Origin: Tragulus kanchil
Taxonomy: Eukaryota > Chordata > Mammalia > Artiodactyla > Tragulidae
Assembly: GCA_022376925.1 (NCBI GenBank)
Contig: JAIOJX010000032.1
Location: 102,540,794 to 102,604,793 of the forward strand
Reading direction: 5' to 3'
Length of the DNA stretch: 64,000 nt
Shown: positions 33,573 to 46,450 of the stretch, one piece after another
Numbering within the stretch: position 1 is the stretch's first letter
Layout: each line of letters opens with the position of its first letter
Position numbers and translations under genes: made by a program
The notes under the pieces: model-generated
Database searches by the model: none
The model's input: only the letters and a program-made list of their open reading frames with translations
What the model was told of the DNA's origin: nothing

Positions 33573-35748
33573 ACTGATGTCTTCTGATGGACCTAGCCAC
33601 TTGTTTGTTTGACTTATAAGCAGAAACAGAATGCTGGATCAGTCATAGGGTATATATCAATTCACACTCTCACCAGCCACATTTCAGTTGTTCCAAATTC
33701 TAAAATTAAAGTGTCTTTAATTTTAGTCATTCCTGGGGGTGGGCATTTAGGGGTATCTTATTATGGTTTTTATCTGCATTCCCTGGATGGATTAAACCAC
33801 ATAATCATCAAATATCTGCTCAGACTCTCATATCTGGTCATGGTCGAGCCAATTTTGAACCCAAGGTAAATTGGGTCTCAAGATGGCATATTTCTTCTCG
33901 TCTATACAAAGACAGGCTGTCTTTACAAAGACTGAACTTCTTCATGTCTATACAGAGGCTGAACAACTTCTGAAATCATCATGACCTTGAATAACCTGCT
34001 CTCCTGCTGGGTGTGTGGTGTGCATGGGTTCCCTTTTGGGGCAGACACTACTGGAAGTCTACCCACAGTCAGGGCCTACTCTTTCCTTGCTCTCATACAC
34101 TTTCTGATCAGTATCTGGTGGCTTTGTGTTTAGAGGAGAAGACAGTAGGGTGTGCTGCTAGGGCCCCTGGCCTTAGCCCTGCGTCTTTGACAATGATCTC
34201 AAACAATTCAACTTCCCAAAGTTCTGACTTCCAAAATATAAAATGACAAATCTTCTTATCATTTAAGCCAGTCTTCTGTTGCTTACAGCTAAAAATATCC
34301 TAACTTTGCCTTCCTCACACCTCAATTTAAACAAGTTGAAACCTTCTTCCCACTGCTGTTTACAATGTGGTTTGATGGAAAATGCAGAAACCTCATCCTT
34401 ATAACATTTATAAGAACAGATTATTTTCATTCTGTGCAGAGAAACTCTTGAGACATTGGTGTTAGTGTGAAGTCCATCTATAGATGAAAAAACAGTAGAA
34501 TCAAGTCTGTGCTTCCTGAAGACTTGAACATCTCCAAAAACTCTTCCAAGCAACGACGATCATTTTTTTTTTTCAGAAATTACAACCAAGATGAAGAGAG
34601 AGGAAGTGTTGTGCTTATGACCATACATCCAGTAAGTAGAACAGGTAAAATCTGTTAAACAAACTGATGTCTTCTGATGGACCTAGCCACTTGTTTGTTT
34701 GACTTATAAGCAGAAACAGAATGCTGGATCAGTCATAGGGTATATATCAATTCACACTCTCACCAGCCACATTTCAGTTGTTCCAAATTCTAAAATTAAA
34801 GTGTCTTTAATTTTAGTCATTCCTGGGGGTGGGCATTTAGGGGTATCTTATTATGGTTTTTATCTGCATTCCCTGGATGGATTAAACCACATAATCATCA
34901 AATATCTGCTCAGACTCTCATATCTGGTCATGGTCGAGCCAATTTTGAACCCAAGGTAAATTGGGTCTCAAGATGGCATATTTCTTCTCGTCTATACAAA
35001 GACAGGCTGTCTTTACAAAGACTGAACTTCTTCATGTCTATACAGAGGCTGAACAACTTCTGAAATCATCATGACCTTGAATAACCTGCTCTCCTGCTGG
35101 GTGTGTGGTGTGCATGGGTTCCCTTTTGGGGCAGACACTACTGGAAGTCTACCCACAGTCAGGGCCTACTCTTTCCTTGCTCTCATACACTTTCTGATCA
35201 GTATCTGGTGGCTTTGTGTTTAGAGGAGAAGACAGTAGGGTGTGCTGCTAGGGCCCCTGGCCTTAGCCCTGCGTCTTTGACAATGATCTCAAACAATTCA
35301 ACTTCCCAAAGTTCTGACTTCCAAAATATAAAATGACAAATCTTCTTATCATTTAAGCCAGTCTTCTGTTGCTTACAGCTAAAAATATCCTAACTTTGCC
35401 TTCCTCACACCTCAATTTAAACAAGTTGAAACCTTCTTCCCACTGCTGTTTACAATGTGGTTTGATGGAAAATGCAGAAACCTCATCCTTATAACATTTA
35501 TAAGAACAGATTATTTTCATTCTGTGCAGAGAAACTCTTGAGACATTGGTGTTAGTGTGAAGTCCATCTATAGATGAAAAAACAGTAGAATCAAGTCTGT
35601 GCTTCCTGAAGACTTGAACATCTCCAAAAACTCTTCCAAGCAACGAACGATCATTTTTTTTTTTTCAGAAATTACAACCAAGATGAAGAGAGAGGAAGTG
35701 TTGTGCTTATGACCATACATCCAGTAAGTAGAACAGGTAAAATCTGTT
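33573..35748. repeat. Tandem duplication 9 (two copies of about 1090 bp)
   Basis: Copy 1 is 33573-34656 and copy 2 is 34663-35748, separated by 'aaacaa'. The anchor 'actgatgtcttctgatggac' is at 33573 and 34663. Open frames recur at exactly +1090. The copies differ by one base in 'caacgacgatc' versus 'caacgaacgatc' and by T-run length at 34561 and 35653. Confidence 0.95.
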
Positions 35749-36179
35749 GGACTGAGGTTCATGCTCTTTTCTTTAGATCTCCATACAGAACAGTTATCCC
35801 CTTAAAAAGAAAGCACGTGAGCATTAAAACTAGCACTCTGGAAAGTTCAAGTACACTGTGTTCTAAGATTTCAACTGCTCAATAGACAGTCCTCAGCTTC
35901 AGAGGATGCAAGGCTGAACCTCTTCCACATTATCTCACAGGGAACACATATTCTGGCACTGAGGAGAAAATGAAAGAGACTTTGTGTCCAAGACTCATAA
36001 AGTTAACACCTTTGCAGAGATGGATTGTTTTCCCTGAGTCTGAAAATTCACTGAAAACCAGCCCTGCTGTGCAGAGAAAAGGAGAGCAGAGGTCCTTCTC
36101 AGCCTGAGGGAAGGACAGGAGAAAGGAGATGGCTCCTTCCACACTGTACACACCAGAGACTCAGAGTCACTGAAGAGAC

Positions 36180-36450
36180 AGAACTGCAGGCCTTTCTCCT
36201 GTTCTCAGGACTCGCCCTCCTGCAAGTCTGCGCTTTCCTGCCAGGGTGCTAGTGCCCTCTCTTCTCTGGAACAGCCAGTATCCACTCTTCCCTCTGTAAA
36301 GCTCTGATCTTATCATCCCCACACTGGACGCTGTAGAAGGCACCATCCCAGCTCCACAAACACTCTCACTTGCTGCCCAAAAGTTAAGTCCTCAGTCTCT
36401 TTGTTTTATGGTTCTTATTGTGGGCTTTTGACTTTCAATTTTAGCACAAT
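36180..36450. other. Non-coding DNA, nothing recognised
   Basis: I recognise no repeat or coding exon between the end of duplication 9 and the L2 fragment. An open frame at 35930-36151 lacks any family signature. Confidence 0.35.
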
Positions 36451-36454
36451 TGAA

Positions 36455-36720
36455 AGTCATTTGGCTTTGCTGAGACAAGAAGAGATGGAGCCACGGCAGA
36501 TGAAAGTAGACAAGAAGACTGGGACCACTCCAGGCAGGAATTTGCAGGTTTTGTTACACAATTGGGACTTGTCCCCAAAGCAAAAGTAAGCCACTGAGGG
36601 ATTCTAAGCAGGACCACAAGATTATATAAGAATTTTAGGAAAATCACTCTTACTGTCATGGGAAGGTTGGGGAAAAACAAAAAAGGACTTGTCTAGAGAC
36701 CAAAGGCAATCATCTGGACT
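36455..36720 (-). mobile_element. L2-type LINE fragment, reverse
   Basis: The segment 'agtaagccactgagggattc', 'taagcaggaccacaagatta' and 'ggaaaatcactcttactgtc' resembles the reverse L2 3' region, in which a statement of 'gatctgattt...agatcactctggctgc' is conserved. It is diverged. Confidence 0.45.
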
Positions 36721-36779
36721 GCTTTGTCCGATAAGAGCTCCCTGTCAGTGGAGCATTCAAACAAAGATAAAGAATTTAT

Positions 36780-37700
36780 AGGGAGGACTCCTATGAAGCA
36801 TCCACAATTGGACTAGTTCATGCCCAAGGTCCTTTCAGATCTGAGACACTAAGATTCTCTGCAGGAAAATTTACTTGCCCAGCCCAACCTCCACTCCCTC
36901 AAGTTCACAGGCCATGAAGAAGTACCACAAACTGGAAGTGGATCTGGGATGGCAGTGTCTCAGTCCAAGCCTGGGTAGGTTTCTGTCCCCATGGCCCATT
37001 AGAGGCCCCGCAGCCAGTGCCCACCATGGGGACAAGGGGTAGTTCCATTTTGTTGTCCAACAGCTCATAAATCCAGGAATTATAAACAAAGGGGATTCTG
37101 TTACAGGTAAATACCATTTGAAATACAATCTCTATAAGGACTTTATGCTTGCCATGAATTTTATAAATTGTTGCAGTAATTAACAGGGCATAAAGCAGTC
37201 TTCCTACCCCATCCAGGAAGGCCTTCCTGAATGCTGCATTGTCAGGCATGCACTCAGTTTCTTAGGGCGGGGGTGACTTGGGTGATGCTGGGTGTAGGAG
37301 GAGGGTGGGGGCTCGCAGCCCTGGGAAAAACGCCTCCATTCATGAGCTGGTAGTTTAATGGGCTCATTTTAGGTGGCTTAGAGAATGACATAGAGATTTA
37401 CCTCCTGGGCCCTTCCTTCAATAAATTAGAATGGGCCCTGGGGCCTGGGAGACAATTAGGACCTTCCCCTGCATTTTAGGCAGAAGCTGGGCAATGAGAA
37501 CCCTTTTCTCCTTTGCTGTGACTGCATGCGTTTGGGGAATTTTTCTACTTTTTTCCACTTGTTTTCTTTCTCCCTGGGAAAACCATCAAACGCCATACAA
37601 AAAAGAAAGACCCCAATTCATGAATACAGTTTTGATTTCTTTCTGGAAAATAGTATGTTCTTGAAGTCTCGAATGACCCGAAGAATTGATTCAAGGTCCT
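36780..37700. other. Largely repeat-free stretch with candidate conserved non-coding DNA
   Basis: I recognise no young SINE, LINE or LTR. Bases 37325-37480 have balanced composition and TAAT-type cores ('gtttaatgggctcatttt', 'aataaattagaatgggccct'). The longest open frame, 36905-37249 on the minus strand, has no recognisable domain. The strand and function of any element here are unknown. Confidence 0.25.
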
Positions 37701-37809
37701 CCTATTCCCACCACCCTGGAGGATGCTGTGTCCCTTTCCAAACAACGCGCATGATTTTAGGACACAGGCAATGAGCACAGTGGCCTTGGTACTCCCTCCC
37801 CATGCATTT

Positions 37810-37950
37810 TTAATCAAAAAAATATTTTAGGTAGACACAAGGTATAGGTGGTATAAGTAATGTTTATGAACCCACTACCTAGCTAAAAATATAAAACATT
37901 ATACATCAAACTGAAGCCCCTGGACTCTCTCCTATATTCCAATGACATGT
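37810..37950. mobile_element. Possible old L1 3' fragment
   Basis: The text 'aaaatattttaggtagacac', 'taatgtttatgaacccacta' and 'cctagctaaaaatataaaac' resembles the reverse of an old L1 3' region, which carries a 'gaacccatgtacccatcac' type phrase. It is weak. Confidence 0.3.
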
Positions 37951-38184
37951 CCTGTGGGATGTTAACAGGAAGTGACATGCTCAGATGAGATGTGGGGAGC
38001 TCACTCTGACTATAGTATGGATTGGAGGAACCATGCTGGACTCAGAGGGACCACCAAACCAAAGGTTAGAGCATCAAAAGCCCTGCCCTACACCCAGCAA
38101 TGCTAAGCATGGGAAATCAGCAGGCAAATACAATTTATAATAAGGGTAGCTCACACCAGTTTCTCAACATTCAGTTTACTCCGT

Positions 38185-38330
38185 ATTTTTCAAACTTCCT
38201 AAATCACCAAATTCTCTCCATAATTCTTTATTTAATCTCTATTTTACATATACGCAAAGTGAGACTCAAGGGGATTAAGTAATTTTCCCAAGATCTCACT
38301 GCTGGTTTTGAGTTCCAGCTCGTGCCTCAT
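38185..38330 (-). repeat. MIR-like fragment, reverse
   Basis: The order 'ctctattttacatatacgca', 'agtgagactcaaggggatta' and 'ttcccaagatctcactgctg' resembles the reverse MIR. Confidence 0.5.
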
Positions 38331-39364
38331 AGCCCATTCCCTGACACATGTCAGTCTAGTGCCTGGAACAGAACCTGGCTCATAGACCAGATGTGCTCTG
38401 TTAGTGCTCAGTGCACAGCTGAATCACTCCTGCTACACATTCTCTCTGTTCTTTGGAGACTTAATCACATATAGCCAGTGCCAAATTTGGGGGCATTTAT
38501 GCACATAAAATAATTGGCAATTATATGCTTCCTAACTTAAAAGTAAACTCCTTAAAAAAATAGGAAAATTTCTTAACTCCTGGCACAAAGTAGGAATTCA
38601 TAATTATAATTATGTAACCAGCACAGAGACTTCTAAAACCAGAGGAAATATTTCAGGACATCTGGTTAAAGTCCTTTATTTTATAGATGAGAAAACTGAG
38701 ATTTGGAAAGAAAAACTAATGCCTGATCATGGTCCACGGAATGAGGCAGGAAACTGTGTGAATGGTAGGGCCGCCTTCTCCTTGATCCTTCAGCCATCCC
38801 ATATTTAGAAGCTCTCTGCTGTGCCAGGTTCCAGGACAGGCACTGGGACACCATGTGCAATAAAACACAGTTCTTGCTCTGTAGGTCACAGGGGTCCATA
38901 GACCACCCCACTGTATGAAGCCACATCATAAAAGAAAAGAAAACAAAGAGGGAGAGCTTGCGGCCAAAGACATTCAAATTCCGTTGTCACAGTGTGCCAC
39001 TATGGCACAACACATTTGGAAACAAAATTTGACCATTTGACCATTGAAGCACCAGTTATGAGCCCCCTAGAGTGAGAGTCCATCATTCCATTCTCCTCAG
39101 GGTGATATAGAGTCAAGGGGCATGGTGGCTGCTTATGCTGTACATGCATCTGCAAGGCCGTATACGGCACGAAAACATTCATTCATGGGATTATTCTGCC
39201 TTCATACTGACCACAGAGCACACACTCCACCTGGGATCAATTACTGAATGGTCACCTTCCAAACACGAATCTAGAGTCATAAATGTCTAGCCCAGTCATT
39301 GCACTTCTGGGAATCTGTTCTGAAGAAATCATCCTCAGTCTTGGAAAATCACACACAATATTCA

Positions 39365-41505
39365 CTGAACCATGGTTTATAATGGAGAAGAACTGCCTGT
39401 AGCAATAATAATTATAAGCAGGTGTTAAATACTTATCGTTTAAGTTAACTTATCAAGCGCTATGCTAAGGACTCATAAATATGATTTCATTTCGTTAGTT
39501 TTCACTATCAACTCTATGAGAGAGCTCTGATTGTCCCCATTTTATAGTTGAGGAGATCGAGGCTCAGAGAGGTCATTAGTTAACCCAAGTTTGTAAAGCT
39601 AGAAGTGACAGTGATATGACTCATCCCAGAGTCAGTGATCTTATACATTAGACAAGATCAAACAGCAGAACGGTAAGTAAAGGTTTGCATTTAATGTAAT
39701 GTTATCCAGTTTTTTAAAATCATGTTTATGAAAACTGCTTACAGTATGCATAGTGATAAAAATAATAATGAGTTTGAAATTTGTAGGTTTACAATGACAA
39801 TTGTCCTTATATGTATGTAAACACACTCACACACCATGGAAAAAATAGAAACTGAATTTTTACCAGTGATTGCCATGAGGTAACATTAGAGTGATTATTT
39901 TACTCTGTATCTTGGTTTTTAAAACACTTTAGAATCATCATGGTAAATTACTCTGATAGTTGGGAAAGTATATTTACCATATTTGTGAATAATAACTCTA
40001 ATAAGCGTCTACCCTCCTCACAGTAATCATCTGTAGAATCTTCTGACAGAAAACACCCACCATGAGGAGTATTAATGTCCCAACTGCTTGCCAAAAATGC
40101 TCAATCTTAAAGACAGAAAAGAAACAAATGGAAGAGAAACAACTGTGCACTTCCCTGTCATTTGTTTTCCTCATTTTCCCTGTGTTGACCTCAGGATTTT
40201 CTAAAACCAGAGGAAGAGAACCAGAATCTCCTAGAATTGCTGACTTGGTAGGAAGCCTAGAAGTCATCTGCCCATTCCCCACTGGGTACAGAAACCCCAG
40301 CCAGGGCGCTGCAGAGATTTCTGAGGTTGCAGCACTCATTGGTGTTGGGAAACAGTTCTCCATGGGACCCTGATGTTTCTGCATACCCTGTAAGCAGAGG
40401 CACCATTTTTTGTCCTTTTGACACCATTGAGTGAACCATGGTTTATAATGGAGAAGAACTGCCTGTAGCAATAATAATTATAAGCAGGTGTTAAATACTT
40501 ATCGCTTTAAGTTAACTTATCAAGCGCTATGCTAAGGACTCATAAATATGATTTCATTTCGTTAGTTTTCACTATCAACTCTATGAGAGAGCTCTGATTG
40601 TCCCCATTTTATAGTTGAGGAGATCGAGGCTCAGAGAGGTCATTAGTTAACCCAAGTTTGTAAAGCTAGAAGTGACAGTGATATGACTCATCCCAGAGTC
40701 AGTGATCTTATACATTAGACAAGATCAAACAGCAGAACGGTAAGTAAAGGTTTGCATTTAATGTAATGTTATCCAGTTTTTTAAAATCATGTTTATGAAA
40801 ACTGCTTACAGTATGCATAGTGATAAAAATAATAATGAGTTTGAAATTTGTAGGTTTACAATGACAATTGTCCTTATATGTATGTAAACACACTCACACA
40901 CCATGGAAAAAATAGAAACTGAATTTTTACCAGTGATTGCCATGAGGTAACATTAGAGTGATTATTTTACTCTGTATCTTGGTTTTTAAAACACTTTAGA
41001 ATCATCATGGTAAATTACTCTGATAGTTGGGAAAGTATATTTACCATATTTGTGAATAATAACTCTAATAAGCGTCTACCCTCCTCACAGTAATCATCTG
41101 TAGAATCTTCTGACAGAAAACACCCACCATGAGGAGTATTAATGTCCCAACTGCTTGCCAAAAATGCTCAATCTTAAAGACAGAAAAGAAACAAATGGAA
41201 GAGAAACAACTGTGCACTTCCCTGTCATTTGTTTTCCTCATTTTCCCTGTGTTGACCTCAGGATTTTCTAAAACCAGAGGAAGAGAACCAGAATCTCCTA
41301 GAATTGCTGACTTGGTAGGAAGCCTAGAAGTCATCTGCCCATTCCCCACTGGGTACAGAAACCCCAGCCAGGGCGCTGCAGAGATTTCTGAGGTTGCAGC
41401 ACTCATTGGTGTTGGGAAACAGTTCTCCATGGGACCCTGATGTTTCTGCATACCCTGTAAGCAGAGGCACCATTTTTTGTCCTTTTTTTGCCACACCATG
41501 AGGCA
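39365..41505. repeat. Tandem duplication 10 (two copies of about 1067 bp)
   Basis: Copy 1 is 39365-40431 and copy 2 is 40432 to about 41505. The anchor 'tgaaccatggtttataatgg' is at 39365 and 40432. Copy 1 ends in 'ccttttgacaccattgag', a garbled form of the 'cctttttttgccacaccatgag' that continues into a SINE in copy 2. Noise therefore again sits at the junction. Minus-strand open frames of 157 and 168 codons (39998-40471 and 41065-41571) are the same sequence with different ends. Confidence 0.95.
39420..39650 (-). repeat. MIR SINE, reverse (copy at 40487-40718)
   Basis: The order 'ttatcaagcgctatgctaag', 'ccccattttatagttgagga', 'gaggctcagagaggtcatta' and 'gtttgtaaagctagaagtga' is a good reverse MIR. 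Confidence 0.75.
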
Positions 41506-41583
41506 GGCAGAACCAGGGACCAAACCCACACTGCCTGCAGTGGAAGCATGGAGTCTTAGCCACTGGACCACCAGGGAAGTCCC
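41486..41583 (-). mobile_element. CHR-2-like tRNA-derived SINE head
   Basis: On the minus strand the sequence begins 'gggacttccctggtggtcca' and runs through 'gtggctaagactccatgctt', 'gcagtgtgggtttggtccct' and 'ggttctgcctgcctcatggt'. It then ends in a short A-run. This is a CHR-2-type SINE, about 100 bases long. It is present whole only after the second copy of duplication 10. Confidence 0.8.
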
Positions 41584-41667
41584 AAGGCACCAACCATCTT
41601 TTCAAAGATGTTTGTAGAACAAACAGCCTTGGAAGCTAGAGATAGATTCTCCCTCAGGAGCAGAAGG

Positions 41668-43860
41668 CAGATTTATTTGCCCCCACAGAATAAAGACAGT
41701 GCCCCAGGGCAAAGGTCAGGTGGATTTGCATGCAGCCATTTAAAAAGATTTGTTTCCCTACACTCAAGTTTCCTCAGTCCTGAAGCAAAGTCACCCTCCG
41801 GGCAGCATCCATCTGGGACTTGAGATTTAAGAGAATACCACACAAGTAAGCTTGTGTTGCTTGCTATGTCATGAGTAATAAAGGTCTTTGTCTCCAACAC
41901 AGGGGTCACCTGTCTTCCATGGCATCCATGAAACCATGGCAGGCTAATGTGTTAGCTTGGAGAAGGGAAAAATCCCAGGCTCCTTACTGTTCTTCATGAC
42001 TATTTTCTAAGACAACTCTTCCTATGGATTCACATGTGTCTTTGTTATTCCCAGATGACATGTAAAGTTCTTTCTCTTAAATTTTTGTTGTCAAGCCAGA
42101 TTTCAAGTGTATGGTTGTCATAATATCCCATGTCTGACTGTCATTCTATTTATGCTTATTGCTCCAGTATAACTATTAATAACACGCCTTTTCACTCCCT
42201 CAACTGCCCTAATTTGGATGACAAATTACATGTGCACTCTAATTAAAGGGAGCTAGGATGGTCAAGTTAGCAACGAGTGGGAAAACCCAAGGGCTGCAGA
42301 CACCATATCTTTGCAGCATCTTCCTGTCAAAATTAAAGAATACAAAGTAAGGCTTTATGCACCAATATTAAAAAATCTTATGATTTGGGAAAGCTACTGA
42401 ATCTCTTTGTGCCTTGATTTCTTTATCTGTAAAATTGAAATAATAATAGTATCTATTTTAAGGTTATTGTAAAGTTTAAATCAGTTAAATATATAAATAT
42501 AAAATGTTTAGAACAATGCCTAGCTCATAGGATAAATACAACACATTAGTTATTATTATCACTTTCATTATCACCATCACATTCATTTAGCCTCAAAAAC
42601 TAATGACTTCTTTGCAATTTGTCAGTACTCACATACATTTCATGCATTCATGGAACTCAAAAGAGCCCTAAGTGGTCTTACCTTTGACTCTAGGCAAGAC
42701 TGTGCTCCACCAAATTCAAGATGGCAGCTGATTTGGTTTTTCATAAAACTCACTGGAGGGATTCGCATGCAGATTTATTTGCCCCACAGAATAAAGACAG
42801 TGCCAGGGCAAAGGTCAGGTGGATTTGCATGCAGCCATTTAAAAAGATTTGTTTCCCTACACTCAAGTTTCCTCAGTCCTGAAGCAAAGTCACCCTCCGG
42901 GCAGCATCCATCTGGGACTTGAGATTTAAGAGAATACCACACAAGTAAGCTTGTGTTGCTTGCTATGTCATGAGTAATAAAGGTCTTTGTCTCCAACACA
43001 GGGGTCACCTGTCTTCCATGGCATCCATGAAACCATGGCAGGCTAATGTGTTAGCTTGGAGAAGGGAAAAATCCCAGGCTCCTTACTGTTCTTCATGACT
43101 ATTTTCTAAGACAACTCTTCCTATGGATTCACATGTGTCTTTGTTATTCCCAGATGACATGTAAAGTTCTTTCTCTTAAATTTTTGTTGTCAAGCCAGAT
43201 TTCAAGTGTATGGTTGTCATAATATCCCATGTCTGACTGTCATTCTATTTATGCTTATTGCTCCAGTATAACTATTAATAACACGCCTTTTCACTCCCTC
43301 AACTGCCCTAATTTGGATGACAAATTACATGTGCACTCTAATTAAAGGGAGCTAGGATGGTCAAGTTAGCAACGAGTGGGAAAACCCAAGGGCTGCAGAC
43401 ACCATATCTTTGCAGCATCTTCCTGTCAAAATTAAAGAATACAAAGTAAGGCTTTATGCACCAATATTAAAAAATCTTATGATTTGGGAAAGCTACTGAA
43501 TCTCTTTGTGCCTTGATTTCTTTATCTGTAAAATTGAAATAATAATAGTATCTATTTTAAGGTTATTGTAAAGTTTAAATCAGTTAAATATATAAATATA
43601 AAATGTTTAGAACAATGCCTAGCTCATAGGATAAATACAACACATTAGTTATTATTATCACTTTCATTATCACCATCACATTCATTTAGCCTCAAAAACT
43701 AATGACTTCTTTGCAATTTGTCAGTACTCACATACATTTCATGCATTCATGGAACTCAAAAGAGCCCTAAGTGGTCTTACCTTTGACTCTAGGCAAGACT
43801 GTGCTCCACCAAATTCAAGATGGCAGCTGATTTGGTTTTTCATAAAACTCACTGGAGGGT
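41668..43860. repeat. Tandem duplication 11 (two copies of about 1101 bp)
   Basis: Copy 1 is 41668 to about 42760 and copy 2 is 42769 to about 43860. The anchor 'gcagatttatttgcccc' is at 41668 and 42769. The first 40 bases of copy 2 lose one C in 'gccccca' and two in 'gccccagg', while the rest is nearly identical. Homopolymer losses therefore sit at the junction-facing end. The end of the unit is shared with duplication 12. Confidence 0.95.
42385..42570 (+). repeat. MIR SINE, forward (copies at 43485-43670 and partly 44733-44778)
   Basis: The order 'gggaaagctactgaatctct', 'tgatttctttatctgtaaaa', 'gtttagaacaatgcctagct' and 'cattagttattattatc' is a forward MIR. Its 3' end appears three times because duplications 11 and 12 overlap. 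Confidence 0.7.
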
Positions 43861-45842
43861 CCTCTACAGAAGCATTACAGAACCATGCAATAAATAATCA
43901 GGAATAAATGAAAGCAGTCTCATTCCTATGTGTATCTGGTTCATGACCCCAAGGCTTTGCCATTTTGTATGTAGAAGGTGTAGGGGTAAGTGGATATGTG
44001 TGCCTGTTTTGTTAAAGATGCTACTCCACATCTAAGAGGGAAGGGGATGCTATGAATATTTACACTGTGTCAATAGGCATCCATAAGGACAATGAAAGGC
44101 AAGTCAGCTCAGAAGGTCAAATGGGAATAACACACACAAAGGAATGAAATGGGTTATCTTGGGAGCTATTGGGCTCCCCAACGTCTCAAGGTCTCTGCGA
44201 ACCTGGTTAGACTGTGGGTGGTGGGCAGGAGGCCCTCTTCTAACATGCTGGTGCCTGGCCAGACAACTTAATAGCCGACTAGCACTTACAGCAGAATAGC
44301 AGTTACAAAGCAGAACTTCTCAACTCTGATGGGTTGGCCAGGGGGTCAGAGGGGGTCTCTGAATCTGTACACTCTATAAAAGGCAGGACACTTTTATGGC
44401 TCTGGGGGACAATAAATGTGAAAACACCAAAGGTGGCAATATAACCAGTATGCAAAATATCCTGAAGGATCTTAAATCTCAGAACAGCACAGCTTGTGTT
44501 TGATTGTCTTCCAGTCCTGACAGGTATAATGAATTGTCCAAGACACCCTCCACCCAGGCATTAGGAAGGAAGTGCTGAGCATGCCAAGTATGAAATGTTC
44601 CTCTTTTTAAAATTTCTTTACTCCTCAGAAAACCTGAGCTTCTCTGCACATGCCAAATGACTGAGGACTAACATTCTTTGCACTTGTCACTCTTGGCTCC
44701 CCTGACCAGAGAGGCTGCAAGCTTTTCTTAATCATAGGATAAATACAACACATTAGTTATTATTATCACTTTCATTATCACCATCACATTCATTTAGCCT
44801 CAAAAACTAATGACTTCTTTGCAATTTGTCAGTACTCACATACATTTCATGCATTCATGGAACTCAAAAGAGCCCTAAGTGGTCTTACCTTTGACTCTAG
44901 GCAAGACTGTGCTCCACCAAATTCAAGATGGCAGCTGATTTGGTTTTTCATAAAACTCACTGGAGGGTCCTCTACAGAAGCATTACAGAACCATGCAATA
45001 AATAATCAGGAATAAATGAAAGCAGTCTCATTCCTATGTGTATCTGGTTCATGACCCCAAGGCTTTGCCATTTTGTATGTAGAAGGTGTAGGGGTAAGTG
45101 GATATGTGTGCCTGTTTTGTTAAAGATGCTACTCCACATCTAAGAGGGAAGGGGATGCTATGAATATTTACACTGTGTCAATAGGCATCCATAAGGACAA
45201 TGAAAGGCAAGTCAGCTCAGAAGGTCAAATGGGAATAACACACACAAAGGAATGAAATGGGTTATCTTGGGAGCTATTGGGCTCCCCAACGTCTCAAGGT
45301 CTCTGCGAACCTGGTTAGACTGTGGGTGGTGGGCAGGAGGCCCTCTTCTAACATGCTGGTGCCTGGCCAGACAACTTAATAGCCGACTAGCACTTACAGC
45401 AGAATAGCAGTTACAAAGCAGAACTTCTCAACTCTGATGGGTTGGCCAGGGGGTCAGAGGGGGTCTCTGAATCTGTACACTCTATAAAAGGCAGGACACT
45501 TTTATGGCTCTGGGGGACAATAAATGTGAAAACACCAAAGGTGGCAATATAACCAGTATGCAAAATATCCTGAAGGATCTTAAATCTCAGAACAGCACAG
45601 CTTGTGTTTGATTGTCTTCCAGTCCTGACAGGTATAATGAATTGTCCAAGACACCCTCCACCCAGGCATTAGGAAGGAAGTGCTGAGCATGCCAAGTATG
45701 AAATGTTCCTCTTTTTAAAATTTCTTTACTCCTCAGAAAACCTGAGCTTCTCTGCACATGCCAAATGACTGAGGACTAACATTCTTTGCACTTGTCACTC
45801 TTGGCTCCCCTGACCAGAGAGGCTGCAAGCTTTTCTTAATCA
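43625..45842. repeat. Tandem duplication 12 (two copies of about 1108 bp)
   Basis: Copy 1 is 43625-44732 and copy 2 is 44733 to about 45842. The anchor 'cataggataaatacaacaca' is at 43625 and 44733, and also at 42525 through duplication 11. A block of about 235 bases is therefore present three times (42525-42760, 43625-43860, 44733-44968). Confidence 0.95.
43861..44620. other. Unique non-coding DNA (copy at 44969-45728)
   Basis: No repeat is recognised. A promoter-like 'tctataaaaggcaggac' occurs at about 44371 and again in the copy. Without a transcript or a downstream exon I do not call a promoter. Confidence 0.35.
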
Positions 45843-46450
45843 AGGGAAAGAATAATAATAATAGCAGCTATGGTGGCTTTTACAATGACATCTACCATAT
45901 CTTATACCCTTATTATATAGGTATTTGTGTCTGTTAGGGCCTCCAGGAAGCAGACACTGAGACTAGCTGGGATCAAGGGGTATAATAATGTCTGTAAATG
46001 TTTCAAGGAAGAGAAGGTGAGATTGAGCACAGAAAGCCCAAAGAACAGATAGGGATCTGACATGTAAAGAAAGAAATCAGGGAAGAAGCGGGATAGGCCA
46101 GTGAGAGGCCCCAACAGCACTGTATAACTGACAACTGATTCCCAACCCCACAGGACCCTGGAGGCAAAGACAGCCCCCTGGAGGACTCAGAAAAGGGCCC
46201 AAGTACTCATTCATTGGCCTTGGGTCAAAGGCTGTGGCAGTGGCAGGTCCTGATGGGCTGTGGCTGGGGACTTTCATACCTCCTTGGCTGCCTCTGGGTT
46301 ATTCTGCCGCTTTATTGACTGGGAAGGTAGAGCTCAGAGAGAAAGCTCCCCAAGTACATGCAGCCAGGAAGCTGTTGGGCAGAAAGGGAGCTCATACACA
46401 CCTGAGTTTAAAAGTCACCTTCTTACAACCATCAAGGAAGACCATGAGGA
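45843..46450. other. Non-coding DNA, family unassigned
   Basis: The part from 45920 ('tgtctgttagggcctccagg' and on) has the feel of an old LTR but I cannot name it. Open frames at 46234-46503 and 46077-46277 show no known domain. Confidence 0.3.

Larger units (their letters stand above)
32515..33830 (-). mobile_element. Old L1 3' end, reverse, with two internal insertions (part copied at 34663-34920)
   Basis: Landmarks in order are 'atttttattgaagtaaaaca', 'gtgcacaaatcaaagtatat', 'ttgctatatcacactttatt', 'attctcctgttgatggacat', 'attacgaataatgctgccat', 'ttcacactctcaccagccac' and 'tttaattttagtcattcctg'. They follow an ancient L1 3' UTR read in reverse. A Bov-tA (32629-32820) and an unassigned block (about 33136-33500) split it. 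Its right portion lies in duplication 9. Confidence 0.65.

Noticed and set aside
36905..37249. 114-codon minus-strand open frame
   Set aside because: It has no recognisable domain, splice context or repeat of codon bias. Conservation data would be needed to revive it.
39998..40471. 157-codon open frame, with a 168-codon version at 41065-41571
   Set aside because: The two are the same sequence in the two copies of duplication 10, with ends changed by the junction and by a SINE. No protein family is visible.
44371..44388. TATA-like 'tctataaaaggcaggac' as a promoter
   Set aside because: No downstream exon, no CpG-rich setting and no other promoter evidence.
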